From NCBI RefSeq assembly GCF_003025595.1, contig NZ_PYMI01000001.1, positions 1-64,000 on the forward strand: a stretch of 64,000 nucleotides of DNA. The letters run 5' to 3'. This DNA comes from Photobacterium ganghwense. GTDB lineage: Bacteria > Pseudomonadota > Gammaproteobacteria > Enterobacterales > Vibrionaceae. The notes beneath the pieces are model-generated. The model saw only the letters and a list, made by a program, of their open reading frames with translations, did not search any database and was not told the DNA's origin. How positions within the stretch are numbered: position 1 is the stretch's first letter; each line of letters begins with the position of its first letter. This document shows positions 44,601 to 53,801 of the stretch, piece by piece. The position numbers and the translations under genes are program-made.

Positions 44601-44628
44601 GTCCTTGGCATCTGTTCACATTTTATTG

Positions 44629-44658
44629 AAAAGGAGCGCACAGGCGCTCCTTTCTTTT
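44629..44658 (+). terminator. Intrinsic terminator of letAB
   Basis: AAAAGGAGCG (44629-44638), loop CACAGG, CGCTCCTTTC (44645-44654), then TTTT. It lies 28 bp past the letB stop. Confidence 0.88.
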
Positions 44659-44718
44659 ACGACAAGCACCACAAGTGGTAGACTCTGCGGCCATTGCCAG
44701 ATAACTGAGATTCCCATC

Positions 44719-46149
44719 TTGCATCCTAATATTTTTATCCCGGACGCTTTCATCGAACAAATTCGCCAGATCATGCCTGAGCACCTCAGCATGGATGAAT
44801 TTATCGCTATCTGTAAAACCCCGCTTCGCCGCAGCATTCGAGTCAACACACTGAAAATCAGTGTCGACGATTTTCTAGCCCGCATAGCCGATAAAGACTG
44901 GACCCTGACGCCGGTTCCATGGTGTGACACCGGCTTCTGGATTGAACGCGAAGATGAAAACACCGTCTCACTGGGTAACACAGCCGAACACATGGCTGGC
45001 CTGTTCTATATTCAGGAAGCCAGTTCCATGATGCCGGTTGTCGCATTGCTCAAAGACAACGACCGTCTGGACTGCGTGCTGGACATGGCGTCTGCTCCAG
45101 GTTCAAAAACCACCCAAATTGCCTGTGCGATGCAAAATCGTGGCGCATTAGTGGCCAACGAACTGGCAGCCAGCCGTATTAAAGTGCTCCATTCCAACCT
45201 GCAGCGTTGCGGGGTTCATAATGCGGCGCTGACCCATTTTGACGGTTGTGTATTTGGTGGCTGGGCACCTGAAGCGTTTGACTCCATCCTGCTTGATGCT
45301 CCTTGCTCCGGTGAAGGAGCCATTCGCAAAGATGATGATGCAATGGAAAACTGGAGCCCGGAGCACGTAGAAGAAATCGCGGCCATTCAGCGCGATTTAA
45401 TCATCAGTGGTTTTCAGGCGCTGAAACCGGGGGGCGTAATGGTCTATTCCACCTGCACCCTGAACCTGAGTGAGAATCAAAAAGTCTGTCACTTCCTGAA
45501 AGACACCTTCGGTGAAGCGGTGGAATTTGAATCACTGGCTGGACTGTTCGACGGTGCCGACAAAGCACTGACGGAAGAAGGCTTCCTGCATGTTTACCCA
45601 CAAATTTATGACAGCGAAGGTTTCTTTGTTGCCCGTATTCGGAAGTTGGCTTCTGTCGAATCTCCGGAAGTGAAAAAACGCAAAGGCAAATTCCCGTTCA
45701 GCCAGGCCAGCCGCAAAGAGGCAGACGAGATTGCCAACCAGTTCAGGCTGGATTTGGATCTGTCGATTCCTGAGGACAGCGAAATCTGGCTAAGGGATAA
45801 AGAAGTCTGGCTGTTCCCAGCCAAACTGCATGCTCTTCTGAGTGAGATCCGTTTTCAACGTATCGGTATCAGGCTGGCAGAGACCCATAAGAAAGGCTAT
45901 CGTTGGCAACATGAAGCCGTGATGACACTGGCTAGAGGCAATGAAAGCACCGCTGTGGCGCTTAATGCTGAGCAAGCCAAAGAGTGGTTCATGGGACGCG
46001 ATATTCGCCCGGATATGCCTGCCGGCAAAGGCGAGGTTATTGTCACCTATCGCGACTACCCGATTGGCATCGGTAAATGGGTCAGCAACCGAATTAAAAA
46101 TGGCCTACCGCGCGAGCTGGTGCGTGATACGAACTTATTTGAGATCTGA
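44719..46149 (+). CDS. rsmF: 16S rRNA m5C1407 methyltransferase RsmF
   Basis: 476 residues aligning with E. coli RsmF (YebU). N-terminal PLRRSIRVNTLKISV, SAM site DMASAPGSKTTQIA, motif IV LLDAPCSGEGAIRKDDD, and the catalytic cysteine in VYSTCTLNLSENQ; the C-terminal PUA-like region includes AETHKKGYRWQHEAV and GKWVSNRIKNGLPRELVRD. The start is taken as the TTG at 44719 (MHPNIFIPDAFIEQ); no ATG fits, and the longer frame overlaps letB and the terminator. Methylates C1407 of 16S rRNA. Confidence 0.92.
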   Translation: MHPNIFIPDAFIEQIRQIMPEHLSMDEFIAICKTPLRRSIRVNTLKISVDDFLARIADKDWTLTPVPWCDTGFWIEREDENTVSLGNTAEHMAGLFYIQEASSMMPVVALLKDNDRLDCVLDMASAPGSKTTQIACAMQNRGALVANELAASRIKVLHSNLQRCGVHNAALTHFDGCVFGGWAPEAFDSILLDAPCSGEGAIRKDDDAMENWSPEHVEEIAAIQRDLIISGFQALKPGGVMVYSTCTLNLSENQKVCHFLKDTFGEAVEFESLAGLFDGADKALTEEGFLHVYPQIYDSEGFFVARIRKLASVESPEVKKRKGKFPFSQASRKEADEIANQFRLDLDLSIPEDSEIWLRDKEVWLFPAKLHALLSEIRFQRIGIRLAETHKKGYRWQHEAVMTLARGNESTAVALNAEQAKEWFMGRDIRPDMPAGKGEVIVTYRDYPIGIGKWVSNRIKNGLPRELVRDTNLFEI

Positions 46150-46656
46150 TGTTCATTGCTGACACATAAAAATGCATGTTGTCACTGGCGGGTATACAGA
46201 CAGTCAACAGAATCTGGCTATTAGGCTGAAATATTTGTTAACTATCAGAGTTGAATGACATTCTAAGCAGTGATACTGGCAAATTATACTGCTTGAACTA
46301 CCATTGATAGTGTAATTGATCTCCATTTACTAACCAGTTAGCGCAAGGCTCTCACGAGCCATTCCCCTAAGCCCGAAACAGGAGTCGTTTCGGGCTATTT
46401 TTTACCTTGTCAGCCGCCCCCTAGCTATTCAGTTTTTTCCACCTCGTATCTGAAATCACATTAAAACGCTGTCTTGAAAACAAAATCCGCTGGGCCATCC
46501 GCCAAAAAATTAATTGAAAATCAGATAGCTACATGGATTGATTTGTAATTCAATTTTTTTGAACAAGTCGCGCGATTTTTTCCGCTATCATCCTCTGCGC
46601 CTGACTCTTATAGTTCTCATCAAGCACTACTGATTGAGATATTAAGGAATAACATC
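46150..46656. other. Intergenic region with hairpins, possible small RNA
   Basis: No ORF. A short hairpin GGCTC-TCAC-GAGCC (46347-46360) is followed within 10 nt by a strong terminator (46370-46403). This arrangement, about 220 bp after rsmF, could be the 3' end of a small RNA or a long rsmF 3' UTR. The DNA after 46430 is AT-rich and should contain the azoR promoter. Confidence 0.4.
46370..46403 (+). terminator. Intrinsic terminator
   Basis: AGCCCGAAAC (46370-46379), loop AGGAGTC, GTTTCGGGCT (46387-46396), then ATTTTTT. Confidence 0.88.
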
Positions 46657-47244
46657 ATGGCAAACGTACTCGTACTGAAATCAAGCATCCTGGGTGACTA
46701 CTCACAATCAAACGGCCTGATTGATCACCTGGTTGATTCGTTACAAGGCAGCAGCATTGTAGAGCGTGATCTGGCCTCTAACCCACTGCCGGTACTGGAT
46801 GGCGAGATTGCCTTTGGCCTGCGTGGCGGTGAAGAGCTGAGCCAGAAGCAGCAAGATGCATTGGCGCTGTCAGATACACTGATTGAAGAAATTAAAGCCA
46901 GCGACACCATTGTTATTGGTGCGCCAATGTATAACTTCTCTATCCCTACCCAGCTGAAAAACTGGTTTGATTTGATTGCACGCGCCGGTGTGACATTCAG
47001 CTACACTGAGAATGGACCAGTTGGTCTACTGACCGGCAAAAAAGTGATTGTGGTTACCACTCGTGGTGGTATGCACAAAGGCGGCGCAACGGATGTCATG
47101 GTGCCTTACCTGAAAACATTCCTGGGCTTTGTGGGCCTGACTGATGTTGACGTCGTGTACAGCGAAGCACTGAACATGGGTGAAGAATTGGCTGCCGAAG
47201 GCATCAAACAAGCCAAAGCAGAGCTGGATAAACTGACCGCGTAA
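46657..47244 (+). CDS. azoR: FMN-dependent NADH:quinone reductase / azoreductase AzoR
   Basis: 195 residues, flavodoxin-like fold. FMN phosphate loop [15 protein letters not shown], core motif [19 protein letters not shown] and the isoalloxazine-contacting [10 protein letters not shown] are all present. It reduces quinones and azo dyes by two-electron transfer and protects against thiol stress. AAGGA precedes the ATG. Monocistronic with a strong terminator. Confidence 0.93.
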   Translation: MANVLVLKSSILGDYSQSNGLIDHLVDSLQGSSIVERDLASNPLPVLDGEIAFGLRGGEELSQKQQDALALSDTLIEEIKASDTIVIGAPMYNFSIPTQLKNWFDLIARAGVTFSYTENGPVGLLTGKKVIVVTTRGGMHKGGATDVMVPYLKTFLGFVGLTDVDVVYSEALNMGEELAAEGIKQAKAELDKLTA

Positions 47245-47309
47245 ATACGCAACACTTATCCCTCGCTATCCACCATTTTTCTATTAGGCTGAGCGTTCCA
47301 TTTGCCATC

Positions 47310-47359
47310 GCCTTACCCGACCAGCTACCTAGCCAACATCATTCGGGTAAGGCTTTTTT
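47310..47359 (+). terminator. Intrinsic terminator of azoR
   Basis: GCCTTACCCGA (47310-47320) pairs with TCGGGTAAGGC (47343-47353), a perfect 11-bp stem with a 22-nt loop, then TTTTTT. Confidence 0.9.
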
Positions 47360-47454
47360 CTTCCTCACTCGCAACTTTTCATTAACGCTCTACAACTTCT
47401 TCCGAAATCGTTTAAGGTCTTTCCCAATCACTAAACAAACGGAGAGCCCCATTC

Positions 47455-47931
47455 ATGCTTTCAACCAATCCGTTTTCAGGTACTGACGCTGATCGTACCG
47501 CCATTTGGAATATGCTGGTACAGCGGGATATACAAGCTTACTGCCAGGCCAACTGGCAACTGGTAGAAAAGGACTTTTTGGCCAACGAATTCTTTGCCGT
47601 CAATGCCGGTAATCAAGCAGATCCCGGCAAATGGAACCTCGCGTTTTCAAGTCTGGAACATTACCGGGACGAATGGCTGCGTCAGGCTAAACTGGCATCA
47701 GACACTGAGTATGCTGAACCGCTGGAGGACGCTGTCCATGCTGCTACCCGGCTTGAAGAAATTGAAATTGCGGATGGCAGGGCGATTGCTCGGAAGCAGT
47801 TTAACGGCGAGATTAAGAAAACCAATGGTGAGGTAGACATTTTACTGTGGCAAACCCTGTACTATCTGAAGAAAACAGAAGACGGCTGGAAAATCTGTGG
47901 CTTTACCGGCTACCTGCCATATACGGCCTAA
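47455..47931 (+). CDS. SnoaL/NTF2-like protein
   Basis: 158 residues. An initial helix pair (DRTAIWNMLVQRDIQAYCQA), then FFAVNAGNQADPGKWNLAFSS, and a C-terminal sheet (EVDILLWQTLYYLKKTEDGWKICGFTGYLP) typical of the SnoaL/NTF2-like cone fold, where the final strand usually reads DGWKI-x-GF. The family includes isomerases, hydrolases and many proteins of unknown role. GGAGA precedes the ATG. No function can be assigned. Confidence 0.75.
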   Translation: MLSTNPFSGTDADRTAIWNMLVQRDIQAYCQANWQLVEKDFLANEFFAVNAGNQADPGKWNLAFSSLEHYRDEWLRQAKLASDTEYAEPLEDAVHAATRLEEIEIADGRAIARKQFNGEIKKTNGEVDILLWQTLYYLKKTEDGWKICGFTGYLPYTA

Positions 47932-47956
47932 CCACCCGCTGATTCATTGAAACAAA

Positions 47957-47980
47957 AAACCCGGCAACGGCCGGGTTTAT
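47957..47980. terminator. Intrinsic terminator
   Basis: AAACCCGGC (47957-47965), loop AACG, GCCGGGTTT (47970-47978), then AT. It ends the SnoaL-like gene and may act on the convergent tmaR transcript. Confidence 0.8.
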
Positions 47981-48040
47981 TTAAGCGTTAAAGCAAGTCT
48001 CTACACGTGTATAAAAACAAGCCTCAAATTAGCGCCAGGC

Positions 48041-48352
48041 TTACACGTTGTGAGTGGCCAGATCAGCTTTCTTCAGCTCTTTAATGCTCTTGCTGACTTC
48101 ACGGCGCTCTTTCGACAGCTCTGCACTGATGATGATGTGGTCATCCACACGATCTTCGTAATCCGCTTTCATGTTTTCGATGATTTCAACAATCTGATCG
48201 TGGGTCATGTCTGACTTGATGTAGTCCATCAGGTTTTCAAGAAGCTCAACACGCTTACGGTTGTCGCGAATTTTACGATCGTTATCCAGGATCTCGCGTT
48301 TCAGCTTGTTCTTACGGCGAGTTTGGCGAACTAGCTCTAGGATAGTGTTCAT
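48041..48352 (-). CDS. tmaR: Pole-localizer protein TmaR (YeeX/DUF496)
   Basis: 103 residues of mostly coiled coil, matching E. coli TmaR/Yee[61 protein letters not shown] and [19 protein letters not shown]. TmaR forms polar clusters in E. coli and holds EI of the PTS at the pole. The family call is firm; the PTS role in this species is inferred. Confidence 0.88.
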   Translation of the reverse strand: MNTILELVRQTRRKNKLKREILDNDRKIRDNRKRVELLENLMDYIKSDMTHDQIVEIIENMKADYEDRVDDHIIISAELSKERREVSKSIKELKKADLATHNV

Positions 48353-48812
48353 TGTTTGTCCTTATATGAATCTACAAAACCCAACTGACCCCGTTATAGC
48401 AGAAACCGCAGATGTTACTCAAGTCACATTTTAGCCAATCAGGCTGAATTTGCCCTATCTTTGATTTTTCTCAGAATTCATTAACAAATTTAATAATACC
48501 GTCTGATATCAAGTTTTTATGAAAAGGCTGTCTCTATATACAGTCTCAGGCATGGACTGTTTAACAATCTTGTATTTCCTCACTTTTATCCTGTGAATTT
48601 AAGCACAATTTTCTCAGAATTAGATTTGCATTTAGGCCGGGTATGCCTAGGCTTGAAGAGACCAGTAATGTTTGGCAGTGACGCAACACCGTTAAGAATC
48701 GCTTCATCTTGCAATACTTTCAGAAGTACAGAAGAGCAAAGGGATTCATCAGTTGTTTTCAAGGTTAAATAGTATTGGCATGTATGCAGATGTAAGTTAT
48801 TCAGGAGTCACC
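48353..48812. other. Upstream region of the first cold-shock gene
   Basis: About 460 bp with no ORF of note. It separates divergent tmaR from the cold-shock gene and probably contains a long structured 5' UTR, as is usual for cspA-type genes. I cannot fix the promoter. Confidence 0.4.
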
Positions 48813-49022
48813 ATGTCTAAAGCAACAGGTACCGTTAAGTGGTTCAATGAAGAAAAAGGGTTTGGTTTTATCACGCAAGACAACGGCGGTGCCGATGTGT
48901 TTGTTCATTTCCGCGCCATTACTGGTGATGGATTTAAAACTCTTGCAGAAGGCCAGAAAGTCAGCTTCGATACTGAACAAGGGCCAAAAGGCTTGCAAGC
49001 GGCAAATGTAGAAAAGATTTAA
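48813..49022 (+). CDS. Cold-shock protein (CspA family), copy 1
   Basis: 69 residues, a single OB-fold cold-shock domain with RNP1 KGFGFIT and RNP2 VFVHF ([20 protein letters not shown] ...). It binds single-stranded RNA and DNA. Start at 48813 with AGGAG upstream; 20 further in-frame codons upstream are unlikely. It differs from the downstream copy by one extra Gly (DNGGADVF) and by about ten other residues. A terminator follows. Confidence 0.95.
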   Translation: MSKATGTVKWFNEEKGFGFITQDNGGADVFVHFRAITGDGFKTLAEGQKVSFDTEQGPKGLQAANVEKI

Positions 49023-49395
49023 TATTTTGTTCATTTCTGTCGATTTTAAAAAGGGCAAATGATGCCCTTTTTTACTTTATAGCTACTTTTCAGCACAAAA
49101 ATTCATTTTTATTTTCTTTTTCACTATCTTAACCTACAACCGACCTCACATTTTTCCCCTAAATCGTTATACTTTCAAAGTATTTGCTTGCCACACACTT
49201 CCGGCTGTGGCCTAATATTCCTCGGCCTGTAATGCAGTCCTATTTATGTTACAAAGTGAAATAGAAACTTCGTTCCACCGCTTTACACAGCGTCGTCCTG
49301 AAGCATTCAACGTTCTTTTGTCCATAAGTAATTCATTATGCTGGCTTAAGTGCGCAATCTAGCGTGACATCTATATTATTTTCAGGAGACACATC
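49023..49395. other. Interval between the cold-shock genes
   Basis: Apart from the terminator, no ORF. The last 150 bp are likely the 5' UTR of the second cold-shock gene. Independent terminators show that the two genes are separate units. Confidence 0.45.
49050..49074 (+). terminator. Intrinsic terminator of cold-shock gene 1
   Basis: AAGGGCA (49051-49057), loop AATGA, TGCCCTT (49063-49069), then TTTT. Confidence 0.85.
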
Positions 49396-49602
49396 ATGTC
49401 TAAAGCAACTGGTATCGTTAAGTGGTTCAACGACGAGAAAGGTTTTGGTTTCATCACTCAAGACAACGGTGCTGACGTTTTCGTTCACTTCCGTGCTATC
49501 ACTGGTGAAGGCTTCAAATCTCTGGCTGAAGGCCAAAAAGTAGCATTCGACGTTGAGCAAGGCCAGAAAGGTCCTCAAGCTGCTAACGTAGAAAAAATCT
49601 AA
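49396..49602 (+). CDS. Cold-shock protein (CspA family), copy 2
   Basis: 68 residues with the same RNP1 (KGFGFIT) and RNP2 (VFVHF) motifs: [20 protein letters not shown] ... [20 protein letters not shown] precedes the ATG. Codon use looks more biased to preferred codons than in copy 1 (GGT, CGT, ATC, AAC), which suggests higher expression. Tandem paralogue of the upstream gene. Confidence 0.95.
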   Translation: MSKATGIVKWFNDEKGFGFITQDNGADVFVHFRAITGEGFKSLAEGQKVAFDVEQGQKGPQAANVEKI

Positions 49603-49626
49603 TTTTAGTTAGATTAAAGAATTTTT

Positions 49627-49655
49627 AAAGGGCGTTTTTAACGCCCTTTTTTATT
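49627..49655 (+). terminator. Intrinsic terminator of cold-shock gene 2
   Basis: AAAGGGCGTT (49627-49636), loop TTT, AACGCCCTTT (49640-49649), then TTTATTTT. Confidence 0.92.
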
Positions 49656-50025
49656 TTCCGATTACCCTCGCCGCTTTCTTCTTTTCTTACCCGTTTCTTT
49701 TTCACATTCCGGGCAATCTTCATTATTCTCCCACCCTCGGTGAAATACGTCTTCTTGGCGTTTTTTAGCTTTTACTGTCTACCCTTCTCACTCCAATACC
49801 CGGGCTGACGGCAAGCGACTCTGCAAACCGTTATCAGCAAGTGGCCCACAAGTGCAACTACACGCAATTAAATGACAAGCACATAAAAACCACTCAAACA
49901 GTAACTTTTGATTTTCCAACCACCTGTCAGCGGCATAAATGTGATCCCACGCAATCTGCCACCTGGGGACATTTTTCTATAGTCAGCACGCAAACTGTTA
50001 ATCAACACTTTAGGATGATCCCACA
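49656..50025. other. Upstream region of the 5'-nucleotidase gene
   Basis: About 370 bp, with no gene I can support and no clear operator. A short frame at 49841-50029 lacks coding character. Confidence 0.4.
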
Positions 50026-51606
50026 ATGAAACTGACTTCAAACACACCGCTGGCAGCAGGTTTGCTGTTTACGTTAGCCACTCTGTCCGGACAAGCACAG
50101 GCCGAGATTAAAGAAATTACTCTGCTCCACACTAACGACATTGAAAGCGTGTATGAGCCTGTTGACGCCTTCTGGAATGATAATATTGAACGCATTGGCG
50201 GAATCCCTTACCTCGCCAGCCTGATTAAACAGGTACAGGCAAAGGAGCCAACCAGCTTTCTGATGGATGCCGGTGATATTTTTACTGGCTCTCTTGCCAA
50301 AAAAACGCAGGGTAAACTCTCTTTTGACCTGTACAATGCCATGGGGTACGACGTCATCACATTGGGCAATCACGAATTTGAGTACGGTTGGGAGACCCTG
50401 CGCGATACCATGCCGAGAGCCAGCTACCCTGTGTTGAATGCCAATATTGTGTATGAAAACGGTGATGTACCATTTGCCCAGCCCTACACTATTTTAGAGC
50501 GCGACGGCGTACGCATTGGCGTTATCGGCGTCATGGGTGTTGATGCATTCTACAACACCATGTGGAAAGGCAACCGTAAAGGGCTCACCATTAAAGACCC
50601 GACAGAAACGGTACAATACTGGGCCGATAAAATTCGTGATGATGTGGACATGATTGTTGTGCTGACTCACCAGAACAAAACAGCCCCCATGCAGACGGAT
50701 AAAGAAGCCGATGATGAAGTTCAGCGCGGCTTTGACGAAGACTACGCAATGGCAGGCAAACTTAAAGGCGTGGATGTGATTTTCGGCGGTCATTCTGATC
50801 ACGGCCTGTGGCAGCCTGTTGTCCACCCTGACACGGGCACCGTCATCGGTCTCACGTTTGGCCAGGGCAAATACTTGGGCTACACCAAGTTCTCCGTTGA
50901 CACAGATAAACACGATGTGAAGCTGCTCGAAGGCAAACTGATTCCGGTTGAATCGAACAAGCTGCCACGCGATCAAAAAACAGGGGCTCTCATTGACCAC
51001 GCCCGGGCAGCATACCCGCAATTGGCGCAGGAGATCGCCACCATTGACGCAACGGCATATCGCCGTTATTACCGTGAATCCAATATCGGTAACCTTATCG
51101 CAGACATTATGAAGGATGCCGGTCAGGCAGATATTGCGATGATCAGCTCTGGTAGCATCCGGGCCGATCTGAACAAAGGGCCGGTGACCATGGAAAAAGT
51201 CATGGATGTGTTCCCGTTTACCGACAAGCTGTCAGTGGTTTCCATCAACGGTGTCCAACTGAAAGAACTTATGGAGTACAGTTACACACTGCCGTACGGT
51301 CTGGCACAGTTTGCCGGTATTCAGTCAACCTATGACAGTACTCGCCCTGAAGGAAAACGCCTGATCTCGCTGAAAGTTAATGGTGAACCAGTTAAAACAG
51401 ATAAGATGTACCGGGTCGCGACATACTCTTATGCTGCCAGCGGCGGAGATGGTTACCACATGTTTGCCAAAGGTCAGCTAGAGTCAGAAGGTAAGTCGGT
51501 AACTCAGGTACTGATTGATGGATTCAAACAGCGTCAAAAACTGAACGTACCTGAGATTGGCCGCCAGACAGATGTTAGCCGTGAGCTAGCGGCTGCCGGC
51601 CAGTAA
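50026..51606 (+). CDS. Periplasmic bifunctional metallophosphatase / 5'-nucleotidase (UshA/CpdB-like)
   Basis: 526 residues. Signal peptide (AAGLLFTLATLSGQAQA, cleavage about residue 26). The N-terminal metallophosphoesterase domain has LLHTNDIESVYEP, MDAGDIFTGS, TLGNHEFEYG, VVLTHQNK and FGGHSDHGLW, together supplying the dimetal ligands. The C-terminal 5'-nucleotidase domain has ESNIGNLIADIMKDA, MISSGSIRADLNKGPVTMEK, DVFPFTDKL and ASGGDGYHMF. Likely hydrolyses extracellular nucleotides for scavenging. The exact substrate cannot be read. Confidence 0.92.
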   Translation: MKLTSNTPLAAGLLFTLATLSGQAQAEIKEITLLHTNDIESVYEPVDAFWNDNIERIGGIPYLASLIKQVQAKEPTSFLMDAGDIFTGSLAKKTQGKLSFDLYNAMGYDVITLGNHEFEYGWETLRDTMPRASYPVLNANIVYENGDVPFAQPYTILERDGVRIGVIGVMGVDAFYNTMWKGNRKGLTIKDPTETVQYWADKIRDDVDMIVVLTHQNKTAPMQTDKEADDEVQRGFDEDYAMAGKLKGVDVIFGGHSDHGLWQPVVHPDTGTVIGLTFGQGKYLGYTKFSVDTDKHDVKLLEGKLIPVESNKLPRDQKTGALIDHARAAYPQLAQEIATIDATAYRRYYRESNIGNLIADIMKDAGQADIAMISSGSIRADLNKGPVTMEKVMDVFPFTDKLSVVSINGVQLKELMEYSYTLPYGLAQFAGIQSTYDSTRPEGKRLISLKVNGEPVKTDKMYRVATYSYAASGGDGYHMFAKGQLESEGKSVTQVLIDGFKQRQKLNVPEIGRQTDVSRELAAAGQ

Positions 51607-51612
51607 GTCCTG

Positions 51613-51639
51613 TTGAGCCCATGCAGACCATGGGCTCAA
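51613..51639. terminator. 11-bp inverted repeat after the nucleotidase gene
   Basis: TTGAGCCCATG (51613-51623), loop CAGAC, CATGGGCTCAA (51629-51639). Strong stem 6 bp after the stop codon, but without a T run, so perhaps an mRNA 3'-end stabiliser or weak terminator. Confidence 0.6.
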
Positions 51640-51693
51640 TACATTCTCCCCAGCCATGTCATCAAACAAGTTCTGTACACTAAGAGGTTTACG

Positions 51694-53391
51694 GTGTTTC
51701 GTAGCGAATTCAATGGTTGTAAATCCTACGGGTGCGATAATCTCGGCAATCCCGATCTCGCTCTTTACACTTATTCCGAAAGACTGGGCTATCCGGCATA
51801 CCACTGTCCGCTGTGTGGTGCCTATCCTCCCGTTCTGCACAATGCTCCCATTATTCAGCTCACGAAGCAGACATATTCCCCGGTCGCAATGCATTTACAC
51901 TGGCCCCGCTGTCGCTGCACACCTCAGCGTTTCGCGTTTGAGGCTAACGCCAAAGATGTACACCACGCCAACTTCGCGACAAAACTAGCCAGTCAAACAC
52001 TGACCAAGCAAGAGCCTGCTCGATGGATCAAATATGGCCACACCAGTTCCGGTACGCCCCGAGTGCGCTGCCTGCAGTGTTTGGGAGTCACCAGCTTGCT
52101 CAATCCTTTGTCGCTCAGTCGCAGCCTACAGCCGCTTCTGACCGCGTTACTGGTCGCGTTCCGCAATAACGAACCGCTGGAAACAGCCCTGACATCACTT
52201 TCACTGTCGAACAAAGTCCTCTATGAAAAATTAGGCAAGCTGCAACAGTTGTTGGAACATGCCAGCCGTTGCTACGAGCGCCAATGGTTCTCCACATTAC
52301 CCACTATTACCATACAGACACACAGTACGGTCAGCCATTGTCGTTCAGGATTGCAAGGTTATGACAGTACCGCATGTTGGTATCTCTCCACAGCAGAAAG
52401 CCGCACCGGTTATCAAATATTGATCAGTGATAATTTACTTCTGAATAACGTGCGTAGCGATGCTCACCAAACCGGCAGGTATTTATTGGATTATGTGGAA
52501 CCGGATATGGCCGCGACTCAGTCCGTGTTTGAGAAAGCCAGGCTCACCTATGAAAGAATCATGTCGCGCAGCCAATTTGATCAACGGGGATATTGCTTAC
52601 AGCAACACGCCGCCAGCAAAGAAGGTACGGTTTTGCGACCTGTTTACAGCGCCCACGCCCACATGCAGACCTTACAGGCACTGCTTCCACCCAACAAACC
52701 GTTGGCACTAGTACTTGAACATGAAAGTTTTCTTCGCGGAGCCGCCATTACCACCTTTGCCGAGTCAGTCCGTCTGCAGACTACACAGCTGTACTATTTA
52801 CATGCGCTGCCTCGCTCAATACATTCAGAAGCGACCAAACACTATCTGGCAAACAACAATCAACAGCCTGTGAATAAACTGGTCAGCGATATCCAGCAAA
52901 GCAATTTACATCCGATAAATGTACAACAGAGCAATTTACAGCAGAGCGATAAACAGATTTTGAGCTGGTGGCAGGAAAGCTGGCACCAGTATGATCATTA
53001 CTTTCCGGCGAAAAGTGGGTCAACAGCCTGGTCGCTGGGAATTGGCGTGCTCACCGGAAAGACTGCTAATGAGAAAACCACAAAAGGAACCGCTACCGAG
53101 CAGTTAGCTTCGTTGCTGGTACCGACACATCCGAAGTGGCATGAAGATTTCTGGTCCACATTTGAACAGTGGCTGCCGGAGCAACAGCGCCGTCGATTGT
53201 CCCATCAGCGCGTGTCACAGTGGCTGGGTATTTTCCGTTATCTCTATAATTTTTGCCAACAACCCGCCAGCAATGGAGCCGCGCCTGGTTCTAACAATCA
53301 TGTTGTTCCGGCAACTCGTACTAAACCAACATTTGAACCAACGCACATCGCGAGTATCGCCGAATACATTAACAGCCAGCCCCTGAAATAA
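51694..53391 (+). CDS. Zinc-ribbon protein resembling a domesticated transposase
   Basis: 565 residues from a GTG at 51694 with AGAGG 6 nt upstream; the longer frame starts inside a hairpin. N-terminal cysteine clusters (FNGCKSYGCDNLGN, YHCPLCGAYPP) and a second ribbon (GTPRVRCLQCLGVTSL) precede an HTH-like stretch (ALTSLSLSNKVLYEKLGKLQ). A body with STAESRTGYQILISDNLL follows. Zinc ribbon plus HTH plus a large C-terminal domain recalls IS1-type or ISxO2-type transposases. However, no inverted repeats or target duplications flank it and no DDE triad is certain. It could be a domesticated single-copy gene. Function unknown. Confidence 0.6.
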   Translation: MFRSEFNGCKSYGCDNLGNPDLALYTYSERLGYPAYHCPLCGAYPPVLHNAPIIQLTKQTYSPVAMHLHWPRCRCTPQRFAFEANAKDVHHANFATKLASQTLTKQEPARWIKYGHTSSGTPRVRCLQCLGVTSLLNPLSLSRSLQPLLTALLVAFRNNEPLETALTSLSLSNKVLYEKLGKLQQLLEHASRCYERQWFSTLPTITIQTHSTVSHCRSGLQGYDSTACWYLSTAESRTGYQILISDNLLLNNVRSDAHQTGRYLLDYVEPDMAATQSVFEKARLTYERIMSRSQFDQRGYCLQQHAASKEGTVLRPVYSAHAHMQTLQALLPPNKPLALVLEHESFLRGAAITTFAESVRLQTTQLYYLHALPRSIHSEATKHYLANNNQQPVNKLVSDIQQSNLHPINVQQSNLQQSDKQILSWWQESWHQYDHYFPAKSGSTAWSLGIGVLTGKTANEKTTKGTATEQLASLLVPTHPKWHEDFWSTFEQWLPEQQRRRLSHQRVSQWLGIFRYLYNFCQQPASNGAAPGSNNHVVPATRTKPTFEPTHIASIAEYINSQPLK

Positions 53392-53450
53392 TCACACTAA
53401 TGATCGAACTGGGACTGGCTGTTTCTGCATCATCCTAAAAATAAGGCTAA

Positions 53451-53801
53451 TTACTGAATACTATGCAGCTCTTTCCAATTCCCTGGATGGACCACATAGC
53501 CAAATAGTGCATGACCGCCATAAACCAGCTCTGTGCCTTCCGGAATCCATAACATCTGCCCCGGATACACCTTATGGATTTCCCCGTTGGCGGTCAGCTC
53601 AAAACACCCTTCAATGACGAAGACCACTTCGTCATACAGAACTGTCCAAGACACTTCGGCCCCTTCCCACCGGGCAAAACCAACACCAATATTGGGAGAC
53701 ACTTCAGGGCTCAGGGCGCGAGCCACATACGCCATACCCGGTGAATCGCCACGTACACTAAAATCGAGTGTTTGGCTATCAATCACTTTTACTTGCTTCA
53801 T
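53451..53801 (-). CDS. EutQ-like cupin protein
   Basis: 116 residues, one cupin barrel: EVSWTVLYDEVVFVIEGCFELTANGEIHKVYPGQMLWIPEGTELVYGG matches the two cupin motifs as in EutQ and related proteins; the metal ligands are partly non-canonical. Last gene of the leftward oxidation operon; its ATG overlaps the preceding stop by 4 bp, so it is co-translated. It may be a small enzyme or ligand-binding protein acting on a pathway intermediate; the activity is unknown. Confidence 0.8.
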   Translation of the reverse strand: MKQVKVIDSQTLDFSVRGDSPGMAYVARALSPEVSPNIGVGFARWEGAEVSWTVLYDEVVFVIEGCFELTANGEIHKVYPGQMLWIPEGTELVYGGHALFGYVVHPGNWKELHSIQ

